The notes: generated by a model from the sequence alone, not told the origin. A DNA stretch of 64,000 bases from UBA5704 sp036264355 (GCA_036264355.1 DATARD010000216.1:19619-83618), one strand, 5' to 3'. Positions 1 to 8,011 are shown, counted from the stretch's first letter. Translations and numbers: made by a program.

Positions 1-499
1 CGTCCCGGTCGAGAATCCGCTGCTCGGTGCCCGTCTGGAGGTCGAAGATCCGGCTGTCCTCACCATCGGCCCCGTCGACGTTTTCGAGCGAGACGAGCCA
101 GCGGCCGCTCTTGTCGATGTGGCATTCGTCGAAGTCGCCGACCTTGGGGAACCAGGAGAACTGCGCGGTGTCCTCGCGGTAGACCAGGCAGCCCAGCATC
201 TCGTAGGTGCTCTTGTCGCGCAACGTCGCGGAGTGGACACGGTCGTCATCCGAGGAGTGGGCCTGCCAGATGTAGCGGTTGGCGCCGAACTGCGTCGCGG
301 CGTCGAACACCTGGGTGAGCTGCTGGGAGAAGATGTCGTACCGGTGCAGGAAGGACTGGATCTGCGCGGCAGTCAGGCGTGTCCGGGTGGCGGTCGAATC
401 CGCCTTTTCGATGAAACCGCCGGGGGCCTGGGAGAAAGCGGGGACGGCGAGCAGAGCCAAAAGGGGGATCAGGCGGACGACAGAAGACCGGTTTGCCAG
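1..499 (-). CDS. Secreted protein, N-terminal part, possibly beta-propeller (partial, runs off left edge)
   Basis: The reverse strand is open from 499 to the window edge and reads as a real protein. The only well-placed start is an unusual CTG at 499-497, which has a strong Shine-Dalgarno (AGAGGAG) seven bases upstream; no ATG, GTG or TTG in frame has one. The first ~20 residues are a Sec signal peptide (NRSSVVRLIPLLALLAVPAFSQ) ending in a plausible AFS-QA cleavage site. The mature part carries a short helix followed by strand-rich sequence with SGRWLVSLEN and SRIFDLQTGTE, resembling WD/TolB-like propeller blades. It is divergent from the MauE cassette. Function unknown; the CTG start is an inference from RBS position. 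Confidence 0.6.
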   Translation of the reverse strand, partial: MANRSSVVRLIPLLALLAVPAFSQAPGGFIEKADSTATRTRLTAAQIQSFLHRYDIFSQQLTQVFDAATQFGANRYIWQAHSSDDDRVHSATLRDKSTYEMLGCLVYREDTAQFSWFPKVGDFDECHIDKSGRWLVSLENVDGADGEDSRIFDLQTGTEQRILDRD

Positions 500-761
500 G
501 GTGGAGCTCCTCTGAAGCAAGAGTTGGCGAGAATTGACCGGGAGCCGGTTGGCGTGTTCAGGGTCATGGAGAGATCCCTTCCGGAGGCGGAACGAGCACC
601 GCCCCTCTGTGCAGTTTCGTAGCAAGGGACAGGCCCAGATGGCTCGGCCGTCCGCCTCACGCTTCCCTGGAAATCGCCGAAGAGGAACCTGTTGCGGCTC
701 CGCGGGGACATACAAGCTGGACCAGCCTGTGATCGCCCGCGAGCTGGTGCAGGAGGTGATT

Positions 762-1226
762 TTGAAACAGATTGCACTGCTCTCGGCAGTCTTCCTGGCT
801 GTGGTCTTCCTTTTCGCAGGGATCGACAAGGTTTTCCACTACGACGGTTTCGTCAACGCCCTGGCGAGCTACGCTGTGGTGCCGACCGCCGTGGCTCGCT
901 TTCTGGCCTTGCCGGTCATCTTCTGTGAGCTGTGGGTTGCCGTGGGGCTGTTGGTTTCGCCCTGGCGCCGCAGGGCCGCGCTCTCCGCCGCCGTCCTCCT
1001 GGCCATCTTTACCGTGGCTCTGGCCGTCAACCTCTATGTCTCGCCCGGCAGCGTGTGTGGCTGTTGGTTCACCATCACCCTCGGCCGGAGCACGCGTCTG
1101 CACGTGCTGCAGAACGTGGTCCTCCTTGCGCTCGCCGTGTCGGTCTGGTTCGACAGCCGCTCCGTGCCGCACCCTCACACCCTCGATCGGGGGACTGCTC
1201 TTTTGAGAAAGGAGATCTCTCCATGA
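762..1226 (+). CDS. MauE/DoxX-like redox-associated membrane protein
   Basis: 154-residue polytopic protein. A TTG start at 762 is chosen because a perfect AGGAGG lies at 751-756; longer in-frame starts upstream have no ribosome site and would add non-membrane sequence. It has four predicted membrane helices (about residues 4-22, 45-66, 73-92 and 115-132), the usual MauE/DoxX size and topology. A CGCW motif near residue 95 sits where MauE proteins carry a CGC(F/W) pair, consistent with thiol redox chemistry at the membrane. Family members act in disulfide formation or maturation of exported Cys-rich proteins. The stop overlaps the start of the next gene (ATGA at 1223-1226), whose product is exactly such a Cys-rich exported peptide, so a dedicated maturase role is a reasonable inference. 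Confidence 0.75.
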   Translation: MKQIALLSAVFLAVVFLFAGIDKVFHYDGFVNALASYAVVPTAVARFLALPVIFCELWVAVGLLVSPWRRRAALSAAVLLAIFTVALAVNLYVSPGSVCGCWFTITLGRSTRLHVLQNVVLLALAVSVWFDSRSVPHPHTLDRGTALLRKEISP

Positions 1227-1451
1227 AGAAAGTCCTCGTCGTCATGAAGGCCAGCCTGCTTTTGCTGGCGCTGGTCGTCACCGCTCTCACCGCGATGCCC
1301 AACACCGCCAGCAGTCAGGGTACTTGCTGCGTTGCCAGGGACTGTTTCGGCGGCAGGTTCGCCTGCGGCACCTGTACCGATAACGGCGTTCTCATCCACT
1401 GTTCGACGTCGATCCGATAACAACGGCTCCAGACCCCGATCGAGGGTGTGA
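1175..1451. repeat. 18-bp perfect inverted repeat flanking the Cys-rich peptide gene
   Basis: The left arm at 1175-1192 (TCACACCCTCGATCGGGG) and the right arm at 1434-1451 are exact reverse complements, with 241 bases between them. The left arm is inside the 3' end of the MauE-like gene. The right arm carries the GAGGG ribosome site of the beta-propeller gene. Both an RNA stem controlling translation and an invertible DNA segment fit the geometry. Confidence 0.9.
1223..1420 (+). CDS. Small secreted Cys-rich peptide
   Basis: 65 residues. ATG at 1223 has AAAGGAG at 1208-1214 and overlaps the upstream stop (ATGA). Residues 1-31 form a classic Sec signal (KK, then a hydrophobic run rich in L/V/A, then NTASSQ). 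The mature ~34 residues hold six cysteines (CC, C, C, C, C), enough for three disulfides, with Gly-rich spacing around CFGGRFACGTC. No database family is recognised with certainty. The layout (MauE-like membrane protein, tiny exported peptide, exported propeller) resembles the small-peptide/propeller pairs of Bacteroides (NVEALA-type) in organisation only. It might be a secreted disulfide-stabilised effector, a structural peptide or a RiPP-like precursor; nothing here decides between these. Confidence 0.75.
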   Translation: MKKVLVVMKASLLLLALVVTALTAMPNTASSQGTCCVARDCFGGRFACGTCTDNGVLIHCSTSIR

Positions 1452-1453
1452 CG

Positions 1454-2608
1454 ATGCGACATGTGAGCACGTTCTTTCTGGTGATGGCCACGCTGATCGT
1501 GGCGGGCGTTGTGGCCGGCTCTTTCAAGCATGACAGCCGTTCGATGCAGCCGGCGTTGCGCGTCTCCGGTCCTCGGCCTCGGCCGCAGGCTCGCTCCGCG
1601 CGGAGCTGGCAGGAGCGCTCCTTTGCCAAGGCTCTGGTTCTTTCCCCCGCCACGGGGGCGCCGCTCTTGCGGCCGCTCAGCCTGAAGGAGGACCGCTCCG
1701 GCGATCTGCTCGCCCTCGACTGGTCCGATGCCGGTGTGCGGAGGTTCACCGCCGCCGGACAGCCGCGGGCTGCTTACCACCTGCCCGCGGGTGTGCGGGG
1801 CGGCAATCCCGAGGACTTCGACGTCGACTCTGGCGGCAATGTGTGGATCTGCTATCACGACGCCGGCACCGTGGTGGAGTTGGAGCCCGGAGGGAGGCCG
1901 CAGCAGACCTGGCACCTCGCGAACAGCCCGCACCGCATCCTCGCGCCGGGAGCGGGCCGGCTGGTGGTCTTTGCGGCAGACGCCGGCAGCAACCTTTTCT
2001 ATCGCTATTCAGAGCAGGGAGAGATGCTGGGAGGATTCGGCCGGCTGCTCGAGGGCGATGCGCAGGATCCGCTGACGCTCGATGGTGACGTGGCGCGCGA
2101 CGGCACCGGTGGATTTGTCTATGCGGCGCTGCACACCGGCCTTCTCGCTTCGTACACCCTGGACGGCGCGTTACGCTTCCTGGTCCAGACGATCGATCGC
2201 GTGAAGCTCCCGACCATCGTCACGGCGACCGGTGCATCGCGCAAAGTCGCCGCGGGCTCGCCGTTCGCCGCGCTCACGGTCAGCGTCGCCGGAGATGAGA
2301 TCTACGTCCTGGTGGACGCCCCGGCCTTCCAGGGAAGCCCCAGCCGGGCGCTCGACGTCTACAGCAACCGTGACGGCAGCTATCTCTACTCGTTCCATGC
2401 ACCCGAGCAAACTTCCTTCGCTCTCGTCGCCGGCGACCACATGTACACCATCCAGGACGCCGTGATCACCCGCTGGCGGATGCAACCCGCAGCCGCGCCG
2501 ATGCCGCCACCTGGCCCGAGACAGGCTCTGCTCGACCGGAGTCAGGCTCAGCCTGATCGGGGAAAGATTGAGCCTGACCGTGGGCTCCGCACGGAATTGC
2601 GCCGATAG
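1454..2608 (+). CDS. Exported beta-propeller protein (six-bladed/NHL-like)
   Basis: 384 residues from ATG 1454, seven bases after GAGGG; GTG 1448 is in frame but too close to that ribosome site. The N-terminal hydrophobic segment (residues 5-22) is a signal peptide or membrane anchor. The rest is repeated four-stranded blades with patterns such as DFDVDSGGNVWICYHD, GRLVVFAADAGSNLFYRY and GGFVYAALHTGLLASY, as in NHL/6-bladed TolB-like proteins. The last ~35 residues are a Pro/Arg/Asp-rich low-complexity tail (QPDRGKIEPDRG) encoded by roughly three degenerate 21-base units. Its ribosome site lies in the right arm of the inverted repeat, so its translation may depend on upstream ribosome passage. 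Substrate unknown; co-expression with the peptide suggests binding or sensing of it. Confidence 0.7.
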   Translation: MRHVSTFFLVMATLIVAGVVAGSFKHDSRSMQPALRVSGPRPRPQARSARSWQERSFAKALVLSPATGAPLLRPLSLKEDRSGDLLALDWSDAGVRRFTAAGQPRAAYHLPAGVRGGNPEDFDVDSGGNVWICYHDAGTVVELEPGGRPQQTWHLANSPHRILAPGAGRLVVFAADAGSNLFYRYSEQGEMLGGFGRLLEGDAQDPLTLDGDVARDGTGGFVYAALHTGLLASYTLDGALRFLVQTIDRVKLPTIVTATGASRKVAAGSPFAALTVSVAGDEIYVLVDAPAFQGSPSRALDVYSNRDGSYLYSFHAPEQTSFALVAGDHMYTIQDAVITRWRMQPAAAPMPPPGPRQALLDRSQAQPDRGKIEPDRGLRTELRR

Positions 2609-2685
2609 GGGGGGCCAGGCGACTCGAGCTCGGCAAGGCGGCCGCCGTCGGGGGCAAGCCAGCCCAGGACGCGAAGGCTCCCGAG

Positions 2686-3813
2686 TCAGACCGTTGCCGG
2701 TCCGGTTTCGTCGGCCTCTGCGCGAAGCCCTGGCCGGACTGGGAGCGTCAAGCAGATTCTGCTGCCCTCGCCGAGCTTGCTCTCCGCCCAGATCTTTCCG
2801 CCATGAGCTTCGACGATACACCTGGAGATGTAGAGGCCGAGGCCCACGCCTCTCCGGTCATTTTCACCAACCTGCCAGAAGCGCTCGAAGATGGCTTCCA
2901 GCATGTTGCCGGGTATACCCAATCCGGTGTCGCTGATGGTGAGACGAAGCTCGTCTCCCGCGTACTCGCCACGAACCTGGATGCCGCCGCCCTGGGAGGT
3001 GAACTTGATCGCATTCGCAAGAATATTGACGAGTACCTGAAGCATCCGATCGTGGTCGAGCTCTGCCAGAAGAGGGCCCCCGACAATCTCGGTCTGCAAG
3101 GAGATGCCCTTCGCGGCCGCGGCCGGCTGGAACGTCTCCACCGCCTCGGCGATCAGCGTCGCCGCATCGCCGGGTACCGGCGCTATGGCGAGCTTGCCGG
3201 CGTCGATGCTGGCGACGTCGATCAGGTCTCCGATGAGCCGGTTCATGCGTGCGGCGTAGCGTTGAATGCGCGCCGTCGTCGCGAGGGTTTGGGCCCCGTC
3301 CTCATCTTTGGGAGCTCTCGCCGAGAGCAGCTCCGCATCGAGGACGATGCCGCCCAGTAGATTGCGCAGATCGTGGCTGACGATCCCCAGGAAGTTGTCC
3401 CGGTTCGAGAGCGCAACATCGGACCGGACGCGCTCCGTCAGCAGGAATCGGTCGGTCTTTTCTCTTTCCAGCGGCAGCAGCCTCGACAGGACGCGGGCAT
3501 TCTCGTCGCGTTCGCGGCGGAGACTCTCATCCGCGGAGGCCCGCTCATCCTGGAGGGCTTCGTCTTCCAGCACTCGTTCCTTGGCGAGGGTGACGTCCGT
3601 CCCAACGTGTGGCGAAGCTTCCAGCCGCTCATCCGCCTTGGCGCGCGCATCGGTCAAAACGGCGTCCGCGATCTCCCGTGCGTGGTGGACCACCGAATCG
3701 GAATCCTCTTCGGCCGCATGCCTCTCGGCGAGCGCGCGGTCGGTCTTTTCCCGTTCAACGCGGAGGCTCTCGTTCGTTTGTTCGCGCTCTGCGGACGCTT
3801 CGTTCTCAGGCAT
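2686..3813 (-). CDS. Soluble sensor histidine kinase with heptad-rich coiled-coil N-terminus
   Basis: 375 residues from ATG 3813; an upstream in-frame start at 3876 is possible but adds only 21 unremarkable residues. Residues ~5-125 are charged coiled coil with repeated (E/R)REKTDRxL and RAKADERLEA heptads and no membrane span, so the kinase is probably cytoplasmic. HisKA follows with the phospho-acceptor His147 in GIVSHDLRN. The HATPase_c domain shows the N box (ANAIKF), G1 (DTGLGIP), F box (FERFWQ) and G2 (GVGLGLYI). Autophosphorylation at His147 and transfer to an unlinked response regulator are expected; no regulator gene is adjacent. The domain order is complete, so it should be functional. 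The signal sensed by the coiled coil is unknown. Confidence 0.85.
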   Translation of the reverse strand: MPENEASAEREQTNESLRVEREKTDRALAERHAAEEDSDSVVHHAREIADAVLTDARAKADERLEASPHVGTDVTLAKERVLEDEALQDERASADESLRRERDENARVLSRLLPLEREKTDRFLLTERVRSDVALSNRDNFLGIVSHDLRNLLGGIVLDAELLSARAPKDEDGAQTLATTARIQRYAARMNRLIGDLIDVASIDAGKLAIAPVPGDAATLIAEAVETFQPAAAAKGISLQTEIVGGPLLAELDHDRMLQVLVNILANAIKFTSQGGGIQVRGEYAGDELRLTISDTGLGIPGNMLEAIFERFWQVGENDRRGVGLGLYISRCIVEAHGGKIWAESKLGEGSRICLTLPVRPGLRAEADETGPATV

Positions 3814-3879
3814 GGCTTCACCTACCTTAGCACGGCCAACTACAGCCTGACCGATGCCCTGTGTCCAAGCCAGCAAGCG

Positions 3880-4806
3880 CTATTTTTTGACCGCTGCGCC
3901 GGGAGCCGCCTGATGCTGCAGCCAATCGACGACGGCGGCCGACAAGGCGATGCGGTGGTCGGCGAAACTATGGTCGCTGTCGAGGGTCAGGCTGCTGACC
4001 TTCCCCTTGCCCTGAGCGCGGATCGCGTCGGCCAGCGCCTTGTTCGAAGCGCCGCCGCCATATTGGGCGCCGATCACCAGCGCGGGCTTCGTGGCCAGAT
4101 CCGGCGCCAGTGCCAGCAGATCCCAGTCCTCGGCATGGCGCTCGACTTCTTCCGCCAGATGCGCCGCGTCGGTGCCGGCCAGGCTGTTGCCCAGATCGTC
4201 GCCGATCTCCGCGATGGCCGCGGCACGCCTTTCGGGATGGGCGCGCAGGTCCTTGCCGTCGGCGCCCACATTCCACGCGTCGATCAGCACCACGCCCGCC
4301 ACGTCCTGGTGCGCCGCCGCAGAGCGCGCCGCCACGAAGCCGCCCATGCTATGGCCGCCGACCAGGATGCGGCGCGGATCGATGCCATACTTCGCGGCGT
4401 TCTCGGGCTGGTGCAGGAAAGCGATCGCCGCTTCGGCATCCTCGACCGCGCCGGCAATACTGAAGGTGCCGGGCGAACCCCAACTGCCGCGATAGTGCAT
4501 CGTCAGCACATTCCAGCCGGCGCGCCGGATCGCCTGCGCCAGGTCGAGGTTCTGTTCGTTGCCGGGCAGGCCGTGCAGCAGCAGCAGCGTCGGTTTGGGA
4601 CCGCTGTCGGCCGCCAGGAAGAACAGCGCGTTCATGCCCACGCCGCCGCTCGGGATCAGCACCTGGCGGTTGGCGGCCGGATGCTTGGCATCGCGCGCGT
4701 TGTCCGTCACGACGGCGCGCGGCACCGGTGCGGTGGCCGCCTGCGCGGCGACAGAAGACAGCAGCAATGCCGCCGCCAAGGTATGAACATGCCACGCTGC
4801 TTTCAT
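3880..4806 (-). CDS. Exported alpha/beta hydrolase
   Basis: 308 residues with an N-terminal signal peptide (AAALLLSSVAAQAA, cleavage near residue 24). The fold signature includes LLLLHGLPG (oxyanion-hole HG), the nucleophile elbow GHSMGG near residue 152, and a late His in DSDHSFADHR, the usual Ser-Asp-His triad order of serine aminopeptidase S33/dienelactone-hydrolase-like enzymes. It therefore likely hydrolyses an ester or peptide-like bond in the periplasm; the substrate cannot be told. It lies just downstream of the kinase's 5' end on the same strand, but the 66-base gap and separate signal suggest an independent unit. Confidence 0.8.
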   Translation of the reverse strand: MKAAWHVHTLAAALLLSSVAAQAATAPVPRAVVTDNARDAKHPAANRQVLIPSGGVGMNALFFLAADSGPKPTLLLLHGLPGNEQNLDLAQAIRRAGWNVLTMHYRGSWGSPGTFSIAGAVEDAEAAIAFLHQPENAAKYGIDPRRILVGGHSMGGFVAARSAAAHQDVAGVVLIDAWNVGADGKDLRAHPERRAAAIAEIGDDLGNSLAGTDAAHLAEEVERHAEDWDLLALAPDLATKPALVIGAQYGGGASNKALADAIRAQGKGKVSSLTLDSDHSFADHRIALSAAVVDWLQHQAAPGAAVKK

Positions 4807-4844
4807 AGGGCTCTCCGATCCTGGTAATCGGCCGATTCTAATCC

Positions 4845-5165
4845 ATGACCCGCCGAGGAGATCTCGCGCTGAACGTGGTGAACCTCGGAGAAGTCTTCTA
4901 TCGCCTGATCCAACTCACCGATGCCACCCAGGCCGAGGAACGCCTCGGCCAGGTGAAGGCGCTTCCGGTGGAGATCGTCCCGGCTCGCGAGTCCTTGGTT
5001 CTTGAAGCAGCGCGAGTCAAAGCGAGGCACCCCCTCTCCTACGCCGACGCCTTCGCTGTCGCCACCGGCCGGGTGGAGAAGGCACCCGTGATCACCGGCG
5101 ACCCGGAGATCCTCGCCCTGCCAGCCACGGTGGTCCGTGTCCGCAGGCTCGACCGGCACGCGTAA
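4845..5165 (+). pseudogene. PIN-domain toxin remnant (VapC-like), 5' truncated
   Basis: 106 codons that match only the C-terminal two-thirds of a PIN ribonuclease: VNLGEVFYRL (conserved Glu of the second motif), LSYADAFAVATG (third Asp) and ITGDPEIL (fourth Asp). The first ~35 residues with the first catalytic Asp (usual form LDSSALLA) are absent; a TAA stop in frame at 4839 and the neighbouring hydrolase start at 4806 leave no room for them. Without the first Asp the metal site is incomplete, so it is probably inactive. No VapB-type antitoxin gene is adjacent. Directly followed by the 21-bp repeat array. Confidence 0.7.
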
Positions 5166-5167
5166 TC

Positions 5168-5587
5168 GGCCGTCCACCTCACGCTCGCGGCCGTCCGCCT
5201 GACTTGATCGGGCGTCCGCCTGACTTGATGGGGCGTCCGCCTGACCTGATCGGGCGTCCGCCCGATTTGATAGGGCGTCCATCTGACTTGATAGGGCGTC
5301 CGCCTGACTTGATGGGGCGTCCGCCTGACTTGATAGGGCGTCCATCCGATTTGATAGGTCGTCCGCCTGACTTGATAGGTCGTCCACCTGACTTGATAGG
5401 TCGTCCGCCTGACTTGATAGGGCGTCCATCTGACTTGATGGGGCGTCCACCTGACTTGATGGGGCGTCCGCCCGACTTGATAGGGCGTCCGTCTGACTTG
5501 ATAGGGCGTCCGCTTGACTTGATCGGGCGTCCGCCCGACTTGATCGGCCGTCCGCCTCGCGCTTGCGGCCGTCCGCCTCATCCGGAC
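5168..5587. repeat. 21-bp minisatellite array 1
   Basis: Seventeen clean head-to-tail 21-base units run from 5189 to 5545, flanked by one degenerate unit on the left and about two on the right. Core of a unit: GGGCGTCCGCCTGACTTGAT plus one variable base. There are no unique spacers, so this is not CRISPR. Differences between units fall mostly at every third base (unit positions 3, 9, 12, 15, 21), which are third codon positions in the plus frame that starts TTG at 5204 and reads GRPPDLI repeatedly; most changes are silent there. That frame continues into the N-terminal part of the VWA pseudogene. Confidence 0.95.
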
Positions 5588-5693
5588 CGGAGCCCGTCTC
5601 TGCCGGACCGAATCTCGTCTCTCTCGGGCCGCCGTCCGCCTCACTCTTCCCAGCGCTGGGCTCATCTCCTACTTCGGCGCGTCGCAGCCGACG

Positions 5694-5726
5694 CCCTCTT
5701 CCTCCGGAATTTCCGGAGGAAGAGGG
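5694..5726. other. Perfect 15-bp-arm hairpin
   Basis: CCCTCTTCCTCCGGA at 5694-5708, ATT loop, then its exact reverse complement at 5712-5726. No T-run follows on either side, so it is not a typical intrinsic terminator. It sits between the minisatellite and the recognisable part of the VWA pseudogene, where the missing signal peptide would be expected. Confidence 0.85.
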
Positions 5727-5743
5727 ATCCTCGTACATCGGCA

Positions 5744-7033
5744 CCGATCTCAACCGCAATCGGGCCCACTCTCCCGGCCGAGGCCCAGGCCGGTCCCCAG
5801 ACCGCTCTCAGCGAACGGATCGAGGTCAACACCGGTCAACGTCGATGTCCGGGTCGTCGACCGGAACGGCCGGCCCGTCACCGGCCTCAAGCGCGGTGAC
5901 TTCACGCTCCTGGAGGATGGCCGGCCGGTGGCGATCTCCAACTTCGACGCCGTCGGGCTGCCGGTGGTCGCGGCGGAGCTTAAGCCCATGGGTCCGCCAG
6001 GGCCGCAGACCGCCGCTCCCTCGCCGCTCCAGGCGGGGGACGCGGCCTCCTGGGTGCTCTTCGTCGACGACGTCGATCTTCACCCCGCCCATCGCGCTCT
6101 CGTGCTGCGCCAACTGCGCACCTTCCTCTCCACCGATCTCAGGGCCGGCGACCGGGTGATGGTGGCGACCTACGATCACGGTCTCCGCATCCGCCTTCCG
6201 TTCAGTACCGACCGTGCCGCGCTCGGCCGGGCCCTGGACGCGGTGGAGAACCTCGCCGGCGGCGGCAACGAGCTCGACCGGGCTCGGCGCCTGGCGCTCC
6301 AGCACGTCCTCGATTTACTCCCCCTGAAGACCGATGTCGGGAAGGGTGGCCACCGCCGTCCCCCCCGCCACACCGAGGAGCAGGAGGAGGTGGTGGACGA
6401 CAGCCAAGCCTTCGATGAGCTCGCCACGTTGGAGAAATGCCCGCCCGAAGTCGCCGAGCCGGTCAAGTCCTATGCCGCGGCGGTCCGCCACGAGGTCCTG
6501 AGCGGCATCGGAGCGCTGACCGTGCTGGTCAACTCGCTGTCGGGTGTTCCGGGACGCAAAGTGCTCCTCCACATCAGCGACGGCATCCCACTCACCCCGG
6601 GCGAGGACCTGTTCCAGGTGCTCGTCGAGATTTGCGGCCGCGAGAAAGGCTCTCGCGATACCAGTTACGAGGCCGGGCAAGCCGCTCTCGACGCCCAGGC
6701 GGCGGCACGGCGATCTTCTGGGCCAACGACATCCGGCTGGAGCTCGCCCGCATCCAGGAAGACCTCGCCACCTTCTACTCCCTGGGCTTCAATCCGCCGC
6801 ACACCGGCGACGGCCGCGAGCACCGCCTCACGGTGAAGGTCAAAAAGCCCGGCGTCACCCTGAGCGCGCTGACTGCCTTGGGGCAGTTCTACCTCTATGA
6901 GATCAAGGTGACGCTCGAGCCCGGCGAGCAGCACGTGGCGATCGCGGTACGCGACGAAGCCTCCTCCATCACGTCGTTCCTGGCCAGGAGCCTCAAGCTG
7001 GGCGAGCCCGCCGAGGGCCGGCGGACGCGCTGA
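5744..7033 (+). pseudogene. VWFA-related (acidobacterial-type) protein, two frameshifts
   Basis: The N-terminal motif SERIEVN is in the frame of 5744, but the directly following VNVDVRVVDRNGRPVTGL is in another frame; one surplus base near 5838-5842 (ACCGGTC for ACCGTC) explains this. The central part holds the VWA MIDAS region (VLFVDDVDLHP, like DDSxS) and GRKVLLHISDGIP. Near 6700-6712 the frame shifts back, and the typical IFWANDIRLELARI and FYSLGFNP (family: YxLGY/F) continue to the stop at 7033. No start codon or signal peptide precedes the first segment. The family is secreted and expanded in Acidobacteria. Two independent indels plus a missing start argue for decay, although sequencing indels cannot be excluded. 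Confidence 0.75.
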
Positions 7034-7070
7034 GCCTCGCCCTCAAAGGCCCGGCGGGATGGGCGCCGCG

Positions 7071-7562
7071 TTACGGCGGCGTCCACTCGTGCTCGGCCAC
7101 CGTGCCTTCGAAGATTTCGAGATCGCGCCGGTACCTGATCTCGAAGTCTTGCTCGAAGCCCGGTGGATGGACAACGCTGTACTTCCAATACCCCGGCCGC
7201 TCGGGTTCTACGTCTGCCAGAGCCTGGGTCCAGGTCGACTCGGAGGTCTCCCCCGTCTCGTTCTGGAGCCGGATGACGTAATTCACGAGCTGATCGCGGT
7301 GCGGGCTGTAGCCGATGATCGTGGTTTCCATGAGCGAGGACGATCCGGCATCAAAAAACGCGACCTCGAGGGCTTCGCCGTCGCCGTTGAGATCCCGGAG
7401 CCGCAGCAGCTCCGGCTTGCCGAACCGCTCCTCGCCGGGCAAGAAGTACGGTCCCATATCCTCCCGGTCGAGGAGGAACGGGATGTCGAACGTGTCCTCG
7501 GAGCAGGTGGATGAAAAGGGCCGGGAGGGAGCATGGGGGGCCTCGATGGGAAGATCTTTCAA
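7071..7562 (-). CDS. Hypothetical protein
   Basis: 163 residues from TTG 7562, supported by AAAGGGG six bases upstream. No family recognised. It contains an EF-hand/FG-GAP-like acidic loop (RDLNGDGEALE) near residue 57-67, followed by strand-rich sequence (AFFDAGSSSLMETTIIGY, YWKYSVVHPPGFEQDFEIRY). No signal peptide is visible, which is odd for such a calcium-loop protein, so the true N-terminus may be lost. It lies 32 bases downstream of the SnoaL-like gene and may be co-transcribed with it. Confidence 0.5.
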   Translation of the reverse strand: MKDLPIEAPHAPSRPFSSTCSEDTFDIPFLLDREDMGPYFLPGEERFGKPELLRLRDLNGDGEALEVAFFDAGSSSLMETTIIGYSPHRDQLVNYVIRLQNETGETSESTWTQALADVEPERPGYWKYSVVHPPGFEQDFEIRYRRDLEIFEGTVAEHEWTPP

Positions 7563-7594
7563 GTATATCCCCTTTCACGCTTCGCGCCGCCGCT

Positions 7595-8011
7595 CTATGT
7601 ATGCGCGTCGGTGCCCGGCTGCGGAATCGGGTCGTGGACGGCAGCCACCGCAATTTCCCAGGCATCACCCGTGCCCCAGAGCGTGTACGTGAGGCCGAAC
7701 CGTCTCAGCTCACTGCCGTCGGTCCGGAGCCAGATTCCGACCCCTGTGATGACTGCCAGGCTGGGGCTCAAAGATACGGCGCGGAGCCCAGCGAAATTGC
7801 TGGTGCGATAGTCCTGAGCCCTCAGGTTGCTCATGACGTCGCGAAAGAAGGAGGCGACCTCGGATCGAGTCGGCAGGGAAATGATCCCTTGGGGAGAGAT
7901 GAAGAGACAGGGCTCGTGGTAGAAGGGCAGAATCGCATCAGGGTCAAGCGTCTTGAAGGCTCTGGAGTAGCGGAGAAAGAATTCGATCACAAGGTCTTCA
8001 GTCGTCGCCAT
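7595..8011 (-). CDS. SnoaL/NTF2-like domain protein
   Basis: 138 residues, single cone-shaped NTF2-like domain: N-terminal helices (EDLVIEFFLRYSRAFKTLD, then PDAILPFYHEPCLFISPQG) followed by strands ending in WEIAVAAVHDP. The length and the DPDAILPFY...P pattern match the DUF4440/SnoaL-like family of ligand-binding or isomerase domains. Cytoplasmic. No catalytic assignment is possible. ATG 8011 starts directly after a purine-rich stretch. Confidence 0.7.
   Translation of the reverse strand: MATTEDLVIEFFLRYSRAFKTLDPDAILPFYHEPCLFISPQGIISLPTRSEVASFFRDVMSNLRAQDYRTSNFAGLRAVSLSPSLAVITGVGIWLRTDGSELRRFGLTYTLWGTGDAWEIAVAAVHDPIPQPGTDAHT

Noticed and set aside
534..761. Longer N-terminus for the MauE-like protein
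   Set aside because: No ribosome site at the upstream start and the extra ~75 residues are Arg/Ser/Gly-rich non-family sequence, while TTG 762 follows a perfect AGGAGG.
5168..5587. CRISPR array
   Set aside because: Units are contiguous 21-mers with no spacers and no cas genes nearby.
4803..5759. Minus-strand coiled-coil protein with SSQADAL heptads over array 1
   Set aside because: Unit differences fall at second codon positions in that frame, so they change residues freely, and the frame runs antisense through the PIN remnant.
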